From Muribaculaceae bacterium (GTDB lineage Bacteria; Bacteroidota; Bacteroidia; Bacteroidales; Muribaculaceae): DNA of 54,913 nt. The DNA lies in contig JAIDKG010000006.1 in the NCBI GenBank assembly GCA_029051525.1, positions 1-54,913 on the forward strand. Reading direction: 5' to 3'. A model generated the notes under the pieces. It had not been told where the DNA came from. It made no database searches and was given only the letters and a program-made list of their open reading frames with translations. The translations under genes were made by a program, and so were the position numbers. Positions 36,720 to 45,136 of this stretch are shown one piece after another (the first letter of the stretch is position 1; every line of letters begins with the position of its first letter).

Positions 36720-37535
36720 ATGGCATCGCGAGAAAATATGGAAAAGAAGCTTGTCCTTTTGGAACAACGCTTGAAAGAGTATGGCCGTGTTCCATCTCAA
36801 AAGGAGGACAGACCCCTATATGCTAATGCCAAATATTATTACACAAATTATCCATTCCACCCGATTGTTAAAAGATTGATGGAAGAATTTCCATTTGAAA
36901 CTTCCAGAAGTCGACAAACAATGAGTAGAGAGGAGTCAATTCGTTATCTTCAGGATGAGCTAGAACAGCGAGGTAATATACCTGGGCCGACAGAAGATCG
37001 GGCTTTATATTCCAAAATCAAATATTATTACGAAAACTATTCGTACATTCCCGAAGTTGCCGAACTTATGGCAAAGTATCCTCTTATTGCCCAAAAGAGA
37101 CCATCGAGGTTCACCGGAATGACATTTGATGAAAAGGTCGATTTAATGGAGGAGTATCTACGTAGAAAACAAACATTTGGCATGAGAAGCAGAATGACTG
37201 CAAATATATTACGATACTATGAAAAGTACTCGACACATCCTAGAATAGCAAAGTTGAGAATGTTATTTCCCAACTATAAAGTATATGATGAATTATTAAC
37301 TTCTTGCGGCAATATTGTTGAATACTTCAAGAAATGTTGGATTTTGTATGGGGAGACCCCAGGAGAAAATTCTATACCTATGGAAATTCTTCTTAAAGAG
37401 TGTCGAAAGGTTAAATATATTCTTACATCTTCTTCTGGCATAGAAAATCCTGAAATTCGACTCGTAATAGAGTTAGTTGAACAAGGTGTATCATCAAAAC
37501 ACCTGCAAGCTATATACGAACGAATTAAACAATAA
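36720..37535 (+). CDS. BREX-adjacent protein with three internal repeats
   Basis: 271 residues, beginning 6 bp after brxL. Three similar units of about 65 residues are visible: LEQRLKEYGRVPSQKEDRPLY..KYYYTNYPFHPIVKRL, LQDELEQRGNIPGPTEDRALY..KYYYENYSYIPEVAEL and MEEYLRRKQTFGMRSR...ILRYYEKYSTHPRIAKL. All share the pattern K-Y-Y-x2-Y-x4-P-x-V/I-x2-L-x4-FP. A fourth diverged unit forms the C-terminus. The pattern suggests small helical DNA- or protein-binding modules; the function is unknown. Co-transcription with BREX makes it a candidate accessory or specificity factor. Confidence 0.75.
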   Translation: MASRENMEKKLVLLEQRLKEYGRVPSQKEDRPLYANAKYYYTNYPFHPIVKRLMEEFPFETSRSRQTMSREESIRYLQDELEQRGNIPGPTEDRALYSKIKYYYENYSYIPEVAELMAKYPLIAQKRPSRFTGMTFDEKVDLMEEYLRRKQTFGMRSRMTANILRYYEKYSTHPRIAKLRMLFPNYKVYDELLTSCGNIVEYFKKCWILYGETPGENSIPMEILLKECRKVKYILTSSSGIENPEIRLVIELVEQGVSSKHLQAIYERIKQ

Positions 37536-37726
37536 AACGAGGACCAATTTGATTGCAAAATATGGTGTTCAGTTTGATGTTCCGAAAAACGTCATTCAAA
37601 ACACCTGAAAATTTAATAAAACACGTGCTTCAAAATATTGAATTTTAGCGCAAAAGAGTACATTGAAAATTTGGATAATTCATTGATTTTTAGTAACTTG
37701 ATGGTCTAATAATCAACTAAAAAGCA
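37536..37726. other. AT-rich gap after the BREX operon
   Basis: About 190 bp of AT-rich DNA between the last BREX-operon gene and an IS remnant. No clear terminator stem was found at its start. It may include the left end of the IS; I could not define a terminal inverted repeat. Confidence 0.4.
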
Positions 37727-38163
37727 ATGAAAAAATCAGATTCAGACACCCCAAAGGAGACCCCGGAACAGGAGTTGAAACGTCTTCGCAAGGAGAACTC
37801 AGAACTCAAGAGCAAACTCAAATCTCAAAAAGAGGCTGACAAAGCCAAAATCTCGGATTTGAAGAAAGAACTCAAAAAAAAAGACGTGCCGACGATAACC
37901 GTGACCGAAGAGCAACGCAAGTTACTTTCGAGCCTGTTCACGGACATAGATTCTCTATTCAGCTGATTATGCTTTGTGTCCTAATCTATGTGAGGACTGG
38001 ATGCGGACTGCGAACCGTCATATCCATAATAGGGATATTTGAGGAGGTTATTGGTGATCCATTAGGAAAACTCCCATGCTACAATTCTGTGGCCAACTGG
38101 GTTCGCAAGCTCGGACTATCAGTCTATGAGGAGTTAGTCTGGATTGTTTATTATTGTGTCTGA
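37727..38163 (+). pseudogene. IS transposase remnant
   Basis: Two adjoining frames: 79 codons of charged coiled coil (ELKRLRKENSELKSKLKSQK...TVTEEQRKLLSSLFTDIDSLFS) ending at 37966, and 64 codons (MLCVLIYVRTGCGLRTVISI...LPCYNSVANWVRKLGLSVYEE) in another frame from 37969. Together they look like the N-terminal coiled-coil and helix-turn-helix parts of a Bacteroidota DDE transposase with a frameshift or small deletion at 37966. The catalytic domain is missing; the frame stops 6 bp before the convergent araC gene. The transposase assignment is from pattern memory. Confidence 0.6.
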
Positions 38164-38168
38164 TATTT

Positions 38169-39065
38169 TTAATTCAGATGTAGCCGGTATTCTCTTGGAG
38201 TGCTTCCTGTCTGCTTTTTGAAGAAGCGGATGAAGTGCTGCGAGTGCTGGAAGCCAAGTAGCTCGGCAATCTGTTTGGTACTCAATGCCGGATTCAGCAA
38301 CGAGTTTTTAGCGTAGTTGATCATTTTAAGCTGTATGTATTCTTGTGCGGTCTTGCCCGTTTCCTGCTTTACAAGATCACCGAAATAGTTGGATGAAAGG
38401 CATATCTTGTTGGCGAAATACTTTACTGTGGGGATTCCGTCGGTTGCTCCGCGTCCGTTGTCAAGATATTCGTCAATAAGCTGCTCGAATTTGCCGAGAG
38501 CGTTATGATTAAGTTCTTCACGAGTGACAAACTGACGCTCGTAGAAGCGCATACAGTAATTGAGCATTACCTCTATGTTGGATATTATAAGAGACTTGGA
38601 AAACTTGTCGATGGGGTGTTGCAGCTCACGGGCTATCTTGTCCATGTAGTCCTGTAGGATCAGGCGTTCTTCTGTAGACAGATGCAACGCTTCGTTTGAG
38701 GCGTAGGAAAAGAATGTGTATTGCTTGATTTTCTGAGCTAAAGGAGTGCGCAGAAGAAAATCGGGATGAAACAGCAGTCCGATCGCTTCCGGCGCCGGTC
38801 CGTCCTCAAGACGGTGAACCCCCACCGTCTGCCCCGGGGCGAAACTGACTACAGTTTCGTCATCGAAGTCGTATGATGTCTTTCCATAGTTTATTTTACA
38901 CCCCGTGGTCTTTTTAATGAAAAGCGAATAGAAGCCGAAGTGCATGCAATGGGTCGGCTGTTCTACTGTGTCGTCAAAATGTACTATGCCGACAAGCGGA
39001 TGCCGCGTCTCAAAACCGAAATAACGGTTATATTTTTCAATAGTGTCTGCTTCGTATATTTCCAT
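38169..39065 (-). CDS. AraC-family transcriptional regulator
   Basis: A 298-residue protein. The N-terminal half is a cupin-like sensor (TTGCKINYGKTSYDFDDETVVSFAPGQ). The C-terminal 100 residues are the AraC double HTH, ending LSTKQIAELLGFQHSQHFIRFFKKQTGSTPREYR. The start at 39065 is used because a TATCTTTG -7 box covers 39083-39090, inside the longer frame that begins at 39086. It is divergent from the acetyltransferase-hydrolase-flavodoxin genes and separated from them by a direct repeat (39145-39215), so it probably controls them. Confidence 0.85.
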   Translation of the reverse strand: MEIYEADTIEKYNRYFGFETRHPLVGIVHFDDTVEQPTHCMHFGFYSLFIKKTTGCKINYGKTSYDFDDETVVSFAPGQTVGVHRLEDGPAPEAIGLLFHPDFLLRTPLAQKIKQYTFFSYASNEALHLSTEERLILQDYMDKIARELQHPIDKFSKSLIISNIEVMLNYCMRFYERQFVTREELNHNALGKFEQLIDEYLDNGRGATDGIPTVKYFANKICLSSNYFGDLVKQETGKTAQEYIQLKMINYAKNSLLNPALSTKQIAELLGFQHSQHFIRFFKKQTGSTPREYRLHLN

Positions 39066-39082
39066 ATCCGTGTTTCTTTTTT

Positions 39083-39090
39083 GCAAAGAT
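39083..39090 (-). promoter_or_regulatory. -7 box of the araC-type gene
   Basis: TATCTTTG on the minus strand, 17 nt before the ATG at 39065. It rules out the alternative upstream start. Confidence 0.7.
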
Positions 39091-39144
39091 AATTATAATC
39101 AGTTGTTACGCAATGCAGGAAACTCACCGATATGTAATCGGGGT

Positions 39145-39215
39145 ACATAATTCCGTAAGATTGGTAAATTTAAGGAACGCGCTCTTAAGGCAGATGCGTA
39201 ATTCCGTAATCAAGG
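39145..39215. promoter_or_regulatory. Direct-repeat operator candidate for the AraC regulator
   Basis: Two direct copies of (A/G)C(A/G)TAATTCCGTAA, followed six bases later by GG, at 39145-39164 and 39196-39215. They are 51 bp apart and lie between the divergent regulator and its presumed target operon. Direct repeats of this size are how AraC proteins commonly bind. A dispersed-repeat copy lies between the two. Confidence 0.5.
39171..39188 (-). repeat. Dispersed repeat copy
   Basis: TAAGGAACGCGCTCTTAA, preceded by AAATT as in the long copies but lacking the CCCCTACG block. It is inserted between the two AraC-type direct repeats. Confidence 0.75.
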
Positions 39216-39304
39216 TACATTCATGCGTAACATTGGTTATTCCCACCATCTTTTTTGTAGCTAATTTTGCAATGTGAAAACAAACGTAAAAGTGACAAAT
39301 AATT

Positions 39305-39865
39305 ATGGCTACTGTTATTGAACGTATGAGAAACGGCGAGCGCATATCAGAGACCACCCCCGAACTTCTCTGTGACGAAATCGAGAGCACTCGCAGGCTT
39401 ATTGCCGAACTGAACACTGGCTACCATACACCCGATGAAACCCGCGCTATCCTTGAACGTATCTGGGGACAGAAACTGGACAGTTCGGTTAGGATGTTCC
39501 CGCCATTCTATACCGCTCTCGGCAAAATGACCTCAGTCGGCAAAGAAGTTTTCATAAACTTCGGCTGCACCTTTCTTGATCAGGGTGGCATAACGCTGGA
39601 TGACGGTGTTTTCATAGGCCCGGGGGTGAAGATTGTAACGGAAGGACATCCCGAAGAGCCGGAGAGACGACATTCACTAATTACAGCCCCGGTGGTTATA
39701 CGCCGTAACGCTTGGATCGGGGCGGGAGCGATAATACTGCCCGGTGTCACGGTAGGTGAAAATGCCATAGTGGCCGCAGGGGCTATTGTAAAAAATGATG
39801 TCGCCGATAATACAATTGTCGCTGGAATACCGGCAAAATACATTCGTGATATAAAACATGACTAA
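39305..39865 (+). CDS. Maa/LacA-type sugar O-acetyltransferase
   Basis: 186 residues. The N-terminal helical maltose-acetyltransferase region (MATVIERMRNGE...LLCDEIESTRRLIAELN) is followed by a left-handed beta-helix of hexapeptide repeats (VFINFGCTFLDQGGITLDDGVFIGPGVKI, WIGAGAIILPGVTVGENAIVAAGAIVKND) and the usual end IVAGIPAKYIRDI. It transfers acetyl from acetyl-CoA to a sugar or similar hydroxyl. It is first in an operon with the hydrolase, whose start lies 4 bp after its stop, and is preceded by a TAATTTTG -7 box at 39262-39269. Confidence 0.85.
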   Translation: MATVIERMRNGERISETTPELLCDEIESTRRLIAELNTGYHTPDETRAILERIWGQKLDSSVRMFPPFYTALGKMTSVGKEVFINFGCTFLDQGGITLDDGVFIGPGVKIVTEGHPEEPERRHSLITAPVVIRRNAWIGAGAIILPGVTVGENAIVAAGAIVKNDVADNTIVAGIPAKYIRDIKHD

Positions 39866-39869
39866 CATT

Positions 39870-40937
39870 ATGAAACGATACATCTATTCACTGATAATCG
39901 CATGCTTTTCACTGACGGCAATCAATGCACAAAACAATAATATTAATGATATGGAAAATCTCAAACTTACTTCTGAATGGGACAAGACTTTCCCGAAAAG
40001 TGAAAATGTGGAACATTCCAAAGTGACTTTTGTCAACCGCTACGGCATCACTCTTGCCGCCGATATGTATGTTCCCAAAGGCGCAAAGACACCTCTGCCA
40101 GCCATAGCTGTCTGCGGGCCGTTTGGCGCAGTCAAGGAACAGTGTTCCGGCCTTTATGCACAGGAAATGGCTGAACGCGGCTTTATCACCCTTGCTTTCG
40201 ATCCGTCATTTACAGGAGAAAGCGGCGGACAGCCTCGCTACATGACCTCCCCGGATATAAATACTGAAGATTTCAGCGCAGCGGTCGATTACCTTGTAAC
40301 AAACCCCTCTGTCAATCCCGAAGGAGTCGGAGTCATCGGCATCTGTGGCTGGGGCGGTCTTGCCATAAATGCAGCTGCGGCCGACCCTCGTATCAAAGCC
40401 ACTGTCGCCTCGACAATGTATGACATGAGCCGTGTAAGCGCCAACGGATATTTCGACAGCGCCGACACTCCCGAAGATCGCGATAAGCTGAAATCAGCAT
40501 TGGCTGTACAGCGTACAGAGGATTTCCACAACGGAATGCCCAAGCTTGGCGGAGGTGTGCCTGACGTACTTCCTGATGATGCTCCTAAATTCCTTCGTGA
40601 TTATTTCGACTACTATAAGACTCCGAGAGGCTACCACCCCAGCTCTCTCAACTCAAATGGAGGACGCAACGTGACCTCGCCGATTCCGTGGATAAATTTC
40701 CCGCTCATGAGCCGTGCCGATGAGATTAAGAATGCGGTAATGATCATACATGGCGAAAAGGCTCATTCATTCTATTTTGGAAGCGACGCCTACAAAAAAC
40801 TCACCGTAACTCCCGGACAGGACAACAATAAGCTCTTAATGGTTATCCCCGGCGCAAGCCATACGGACCTCTATGACCGGAAAGAGATAATTCCATTCGA
40901 TACTCTTGTCAGATTCTTCAATGAATATCTGAAATGA
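39870..40937 (+). CDS. Exported alpha/beta hydrolase
   Basis: 355 residues with a signal peptide (MKRYIYSLIIACFSLTAINA). Alpha/beta-hydrolase features are NRYGITLAADMYVPKG, a Gly-rich elbow VIGICGWGGLAINAAA and a late His in PGASHTDLYDRK. The elbow lacks the normal Ser: either Cys (as in dienelactone hydrolases) serves, or the position is Trp. This variant is, to my knowledge, recurrent in a Bacteroidota subfamily. The start at 39870 is preferred over 39858 because it gives a clean signal peptide. It is linked to the acetyltransferase and flavodoxin genes. Confidence 0.8.
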   Translation: MKRYIYSLIIACFSLTAINAQNNNINDMENLKLTSEWDKTFPKSENVEHSKVTFVNRYGITLAADMYVPKGAKTPLPAIAVCGPFGAVKEQCSGLYAQEMAERGFITLAFDPSFTGESGGQPRYMTSPDINTEDFSAAVDYLVTNPSVNPEGVGVIGICGWGGLAINAAAADPRIKATVASTMYDMSRVSANGYFDSADTPEDRDKLKSALAVQRTEDFHNGMPKLGGGVPDVLPDDAPKFLRDYFDYYKTPRGYHPSSLNSNGGRNVTSPIPWINFPLMSRADEIKNAVMIIHGEKAHSFYFGSDAYKKLTVTPGQDNNKLLMVIPGASHTDLYDRKEIIPFDTLVRFFNEYLK

Positions 40938-41170
40938 AACTGCCTATTCTTTCAGGGTTGATGACCATGTTGTCAATGACAGCGTGTGCATCATGCGCCG
41001 CAACCGATGATGCCCTCATAACTGAAGATCCGGCTCCCGGCACTGAACCCGGCAACAATGGCAGCGTATTGGTGGCATATTTCTCATGTACAGGCACCAC
41101 AGAAGGTATTGCCGAGGGTATAGCTGACATAACCGGGGCATCCACATTCAGAATCGAAGCGGAAATATGA
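40934..41170 (+). pseudogene. Truncated flavodoxin lipoprotein gene
   Basis: 78 codons overlapping the hydrolase stop by 4 bp. A lipoprotein-like signal (MKLPILSGLMTMLSMTACAS) precedes the flavodoxin FMN-phosphate loop LVAYFSCTGTTEGIAEGIA and the next strand TFRIEAEI. A functional flavodoxin needs about 130 more residues. The frame stops 24 bp before the dispersed repeats at 41194-41225, so the gene was apparently cut when that junction formed. AraC-hydrolase-flavodoxin sets are common in gut Bacteroidales, so the intact form is predictable. Confidence 0.75.
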
Positions 41171-41193
41171 TATGCCGGTGCCGGGTCTCGGCA

Positions 41194-41225
41194 CTTAGAG
41201 CGCGTTCCTTAGAGCGCGCTCTAAG
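41194..41225. repeat. Double dispersed repeat at two gene ends
   Basis: Two overlapping cores in tandem (CTTAGAGCGCGTTCCT then TAGAGCGCGCTCTAAG), forming an 11-bp stem CTTAGAGCGCG/CGCGCTCTAAG. It carries the stop codon of the minus-strand TPR gene and abuts the truncated flavodoxin. It could serve as a bidirectional terminator. Confidence 0.8.
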
Positions 41226-42843
41226 CCTTGGTGATTTTAACGGCCGACCAGCGGCCGTCAGTCTGCTGCACTGAAAGGATTCTGACTTGTTGGCCTTCGT
41301 TGAGGCCTTTCAATAGGTCGGCGGATATATATGAGCCGGAGATTATTGCGTAGTTTCTACCTTTTCGGTCGGTGCGCAGGCGTATTTCTCCACTCATCTC
41401 TTTCAACCAGTGTCCCGTTATGGCTCCGGTATGCTCCTTAATCCATACCACTTTGCCATCATGCAACTTTACATCGAATATTGCTCCATTCGGAGTGCGG
41501 TTGTTGAGGCGGAATTTCGCCGGTTTCCACACTCTTATCGTTTCTTTTTCCGTGCGAAGAATCCATGTCAGAATCTTGCGGCCGGGACGTTTGCGGTCTT
41601 CATTGTGAGATTCGGCTACCTTTACCGCTACCACTGTCGGCAACGAACTATAGATGAATTCGTCGGCCTTTACAGCATATTCCGCATAAATCGCAGTGTT
41701 GTCGGTGTCGGCTTCAACTGCCCCCAAAAGATTATATAATTGCCAGAATTCCTGCTTTAGATTCCATCCTTTTTTCTGATAGGTCGCTCTATATTTCTCC
41801 AGTTCGCATTTGGCATTTTTCAGCAGTCCTTTATTATATAGGAATGCTGCAAGTCTGAGCCTTACACCTCCAAGAAATTCATCATCAGCACCGCAGGTTA
41901 GGGCCTTACATAGCAGGCCGACCTTCGTGTCGATATCCTCAACCAATTCTGCAGTCTGATTCCATAAATAGAATTTTGAGGGGGTCTGCAGAATCATGTT
42001 CTTGTAATACGTCAACGCCTCCTGCACTTTACCCTGTGAAATAAGCACTGTAGCTTTGAAGTAGGGCATATTCTGGTTTTTGGGATATTTTATAAGAGCC
42101 TTATCTACCAGCTGACTGAAATCCTCGGGCGATTCCACGCGGTCGGTTTTAAGTTCTTTTGCATAGACTGCAATGAGTTTTTCCACTAATGACGACGATA
42201 TGTTGCCTTCATCAGTACGATATTGCTCCCAGTCTTCTTCCCGAAGATTCTCAAGCCCCCAGATGCGGATGAAATCCCGCATTCGGAACTGCAGTGGTGT
42301 GTTTTGCTCTATTTTTACAGCTTCCCGAAGTATCAGTGAATGAAGTATTTCCGGTCTGGGAAGTTCTAATTGAAGATATTGGTTGAGCAGAGTTTTCCTC
42401 TTTTGGTATTCTCCTACCGGAGTCTGCTTAAGCGCGTAATAGATCAGCCAACCGAAGTCGGGATATAACTGCCGGTCAAGTTGCCCTTCATTATACCATA
42501 CCGATGCCTGCTGATGAGCGGTGATGACATCTTCACCCTCCCTCGCCTTCTCGACAGCTTCTTTTATCTCCCGGTAATGTGGCAGAGTGCGGCGTGTGGC
42601 CGATGCCAGCGCTTTAAGCATGAATTCATCGCCGGTGCAGTGGTCGTCATACAGCGCCTGCATACGCTCTACAGTAGCTTTGGCATCGCTGCTGTTCTGC
42701 TGTTTGTAAAGATCGTTGAGACACCAGAACACACCTCCGACGGTGTATACGTTGATATTCTGTGCCAACTCCTTCTCGGCAGCCTCCAATGCCTCCTGCA
42801 GATGTCCGGACTTGCGGAGCTCTGTTATTTCTCTAATTGTCAT
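41221..42843 (-). CDS. TPR-like protein with beta-barrel C-terminus
   Basis: 540 residues, no signal peptide. The N-terminal two thirds are helical hairpins of TPR type (TIREITELRKSGHLQEALEAAEKEL, ALTYYKNMILQTPSKFYLWNQ, RLAAFLYNKGLLKNAKCELEKY). From about residue 400 it turns to beta strands in two small barrels (AKFRLNNRTPNGAIFDVKLHDGKVVW, and ISADLLKGLNEGQQVRILSV), resembling OB or SH3 folds. It lies 7 bp downstream of the helicase gene on the same transcript. A collapsed copy exists at 25052-25344. The function is unknown; a nucleic-acid-binding partner of the helicase is inferred. The stop lies within the dispersed repeat. Confidence 0.75.
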   Translation of the reverse strand: MTIREITELRKSGHLQEALEAAEKELAQNINVYTVGGVFWCLNDLYKQQNSSDAKATVERMQALYDDHCTGDEFMLKALASATRRTLPHYREIKEAVEKAREGEDVITAHQQASVWYNEGQLDRQLYPDFGWLIYYALKQTPVGEYQKRKTLLNQYLQLELPRPEILHSLILREAVKIEQNTPLQFRMRDFIRIWGLENLREEDWEQYRTDEGNISSSLVEKLIAVYAKELKTDRVESPEDFSQLVDKALIKYPKNQNMPYFKATVLISQGKVQEALTYYKNMILQTPSKFYLWNQTAELVEDIDTKVGLLCKALTCGADDEFLGGVRLRLAAFLYNKGLLKNAKCELEKYRATYQKKGWNLKQEFWQLYNLLGAVEADTDNTAIYAEYAVKADEFIYSSLPTVVAVKVAESHNEDRKRPGRKILTWILRTEKETIRVWKPAKFRLNNRTPNGAIFDVKLHDGKVVWIKEHTGAITGHWLKEMSGEIRLRTDRKGRNYAIISGSYISADLLKGLNEGQQVRILSVQQTDGRWSAVKITKA

Positions 42844-42850
42844 AGTAAAG

Positions 42851-44923
42851 TTAAGTAAATCGTTCGCGCAGAGCCATGAGCTTCGAGTCGAGAGGACCGA
42901 GCGAACTGGTTAATCTCATATACGTATAATTACCTTTGGCGGTATATGTCAGGATGATTTTGGCTATTCCATCAGTCTTGAGATGAAATATGTCCTGATA
43001 GTTTTCCTGTGTAATGTCAAGAAGCCGGATACCGACCTCACGGAGCTGACTCCGGATGAATGTCACCAGTTTTTCAGCAAATGGCCGGTCGGGAGATGAA
43101 AACGGCACATAATCCGGGGCATGAGAAGATTCAATGATCGGCATGCATATTAACGGCAGTTCCTCTGACGACGAGGCCATAAGAGTCTCCCTCCCGCTAT
43201 ATCCTTTGGCACTATACCACAACTGGAATGTAGCCGAATTTAATCGGCTGTCGGTAAAGGTGATTATGTGCTGATATTGCTTCGATCGGTCTTCCTCGAC
43301 CGATAATCCCAGCTCTTGTGCCCGCTCTTTAATGCGAAGGAAGCGGGAGCTGCAGAAGTCGGAATCTTCAGAGTAATTGCTCACTTTGATATTCGACGAC
43401 GGCTGAATCTCTTCAACTACGATATTGCTTATATAATTGAAGTCGGGCGAACGGTAATACCATATTTTTTTGCTTGCCCGCGTAAGCGCGGTGTATGCCC
43501 AGCGGAAATAGTCTTCGTTGGCCATACCTCCATAGCGACACATGTCGACAAATACATTATCCCATTCGCCGCCTTGCGCCTTATGGCATGTCATGGCATA
43601 TCCATATTTGCATACTAATGAGTTATAATATGGATCCTTGCTCAACAAATTGGTATATTCCTCACAAAGCACCTTCTGCTCAATCGTCAGTTTCTCTTTA
43701 GAGTGCAGTAATCGCCTGATTTCATTTTGGCGCGATTTAATTCTTTCGGGTAATCTGTTGTTGAAATCCACGATTAATGCCCGTGCCAGCAAGCCCCCCA
43801 CCGACCCCGACGGGTCGTCAAGAAAATTATCAAGCAGCATTACATTTAATGACACGGCTTTGTCGGCCACACGGAATGCAATCGTCGCTCTGCGAAACCT
43901 CAGGACTATGGATTCAATCCGGTCTTTACCTAACTTCACATTCACCCTGTGCTCTGCCATCTCATAATCCGGCTGACATGCCTCAACCTTAACAATATTC
44001 CCATTAAATAATTCATATTCATAGGAATAATTATTACGGCAGATTATCAGAAAATCACCGGCCATGAGCCTCGGCGCATCTTCTCCCAGATAATGCCGGC
44101 GAATTGCCAGATTATAATCCAGGGCCTGTCGGTTGCTATGAGCAATGACAACGGCCCTTGTATTGAACTTAGTTGGAGAGAGTGCGTAATATGGAGATAA
44201 AAGATTACTATTTTCCGGCACGGAATCGTCACCTTTCTCCAGTTGAAACTCTATGAAATTCTTTTGTTCGATGCTATCTCTGATTTTTGAAGCATTCCTC
44301 AGCATCACACCCCCATCGGTTTGACGCATTACCTCTCTGAGCACATATTCAGTGGCGCGGCAACTGAATTTTGTTTCGACATACTCCTTGTCGAGAGCCG
44401 GAGAAAAATTCATACTCACCGGAGGCAACTGGGCATAGTCGCCGACAAAAACGATTTTTCTCCCTTTCGCAAACTCAAACAGATCCGAAAGCAGACATCC
44501 CGAGCCAAAAGAGAATGCCTCATTCTCAGCGAAATTATCGGATATCATTGATGCTTCGTCAACGATATACACCGCATCAAGTGAATCATTATTTCCTCTC
44601 AATCCAAAGCGCATATGCAACGCGCCATCATCTTCCTCCTCCTTGTTTTGGGAGGTTGACTTCAATTTCGACAGACCATAAATACTCCTATGGATCGTAA
44701 AAGCCGGCCTGCCGGTTTTGCTCCGGATAATATACGCGGCCCTTCCGGTAGGAGCCATCAACCCGAATTCGCGCTTCTGCCCCTCTAAAATCTTAAGAAA
44801 CTCCACCAAGAGTGTAGTCTTGCCGGTGCCGGCCGCACCCTTGAGAATGAACACTTGAGCCGAGTCATTGAGATAGTTGCGGAATGCTTCAATAGCCTTC
44901 TGTTGAGATGAGGTAAAATTCAT
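42851..44923 (-). CDS. RecD/Pif1-like SF1 helicase
   Basis: 690 residues. Helicase motif I is LKGAAGTGKTTLLVEFL (about 28-44), Ia APTGRAAYIIRSKTG, II AVYIVDEASMIS, III VFVGDYAQLPPV, and the late SF1 motifs YAMTCHKAQGGEWDNVFVD and RWAYTALTRASKKIWYY. The C-terminal 170 residues are a separate domain of unknown type. Such ATPases unwind DNA 5'-3'. It pairs with the TPR protein downstream and is controlled by the palindrome-promoter at 45034-45092. Known multi-gene defence systems use similar helicases, but this pair was not matched to a named one. Confidence 0.85.
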   Translation of the reverse strand: MNFTSSQQKAIEAFRNYLNDSAQVFILKGAAGTGKTTLLVEFLKILEGQKREFGLMAPTGRAAYIIRSKTGRPAFTIHRSIYGLSKLKSTSQNKEEEDDGALHMRFGLRGNNDSLDAVYIVDEASMISDNFAENEAFSFGSGCLLSDLFEFAKGRKIVFVGDYAQLPPVSMNFSPALDKEYVETKFSCRATEYVLREVMRQTDGGVMLRNASKIRDSIEQKNFIEFQLEKGDDSVPENSNLLSPYYALSPTKFNTRAVVIAHSNRQALDYNLAIRRHYLGEDAPRLMAGDFLIICRNNYSYEYELFNGNIVKVEACQPDYEMAEHRVNVKLGKDRIESIVLRFRRATIAFRVADKAVSLNVMLLDNFLDDPSGSVGGLLARALIVDFNNRLPERIKSRQNEIRRLLHSKEKLTIEQKVLCEEYTNLLSKDPYYNSLVCKYGYAMTCHKAQGGEWDNVFVDMCRYGGMANEDYFRWAYTALTRASKKIWYYRSPDFNYISNIVVEEIQPSSNIKVSNYSEDSDFCSSRFLRIKERAQELGLSVEEDRSKQYQHIITFTDSRLNSATFQLWYSAKGYSGRETLMASSSEELPLICMPIIESSHAPDYVPFSSPDRPFAEKLVTFIRSQLREVGIRLLDITQENYQDIFHLKTDGIAKIILTYTAKGNYTYMRLTSSLGPLDSKLMALRERFT

Positions 44924-45033
44924 AAGTAACTCTTAGAGGTCGGTAAAACCAATATAGCCTGTCTTACAGAAAATGATGAGTCGTTCTCGTCAGCAGCTTC
45001 TATGAGAGACAGGCTCTTATGTTAGCGATTCCG

Positions 45034-45092
45034 CAAATTTACAAAGAATTATTAAAATTGCAATAGATTATGTTGCAAAACATAATCTATTG
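45034..45092 (-). promoter_or_regulatory. Palindrome-plus-promoter of the helicase operon
   Basis: On the minus strand: a perfect 14-bp inverted repeat CAATAGATTATGTT-4-AACATAATCTATTG (45061-45092) whose last TTG is the -33 element, 19 nt, then the -7 TAAATTTG (45034-45041). The 51 nt at 45022-45072 are identical to 24295-24345. The architecture matches the element at 45607-45667. The helicase ATG is about 110 nt downstream. Confidence 0.8.
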
Positions 45093-45136
45093 CCTACAGT
45101 AACTGGCGTATGGCGTTCCTGCATAGACTCTAAATC

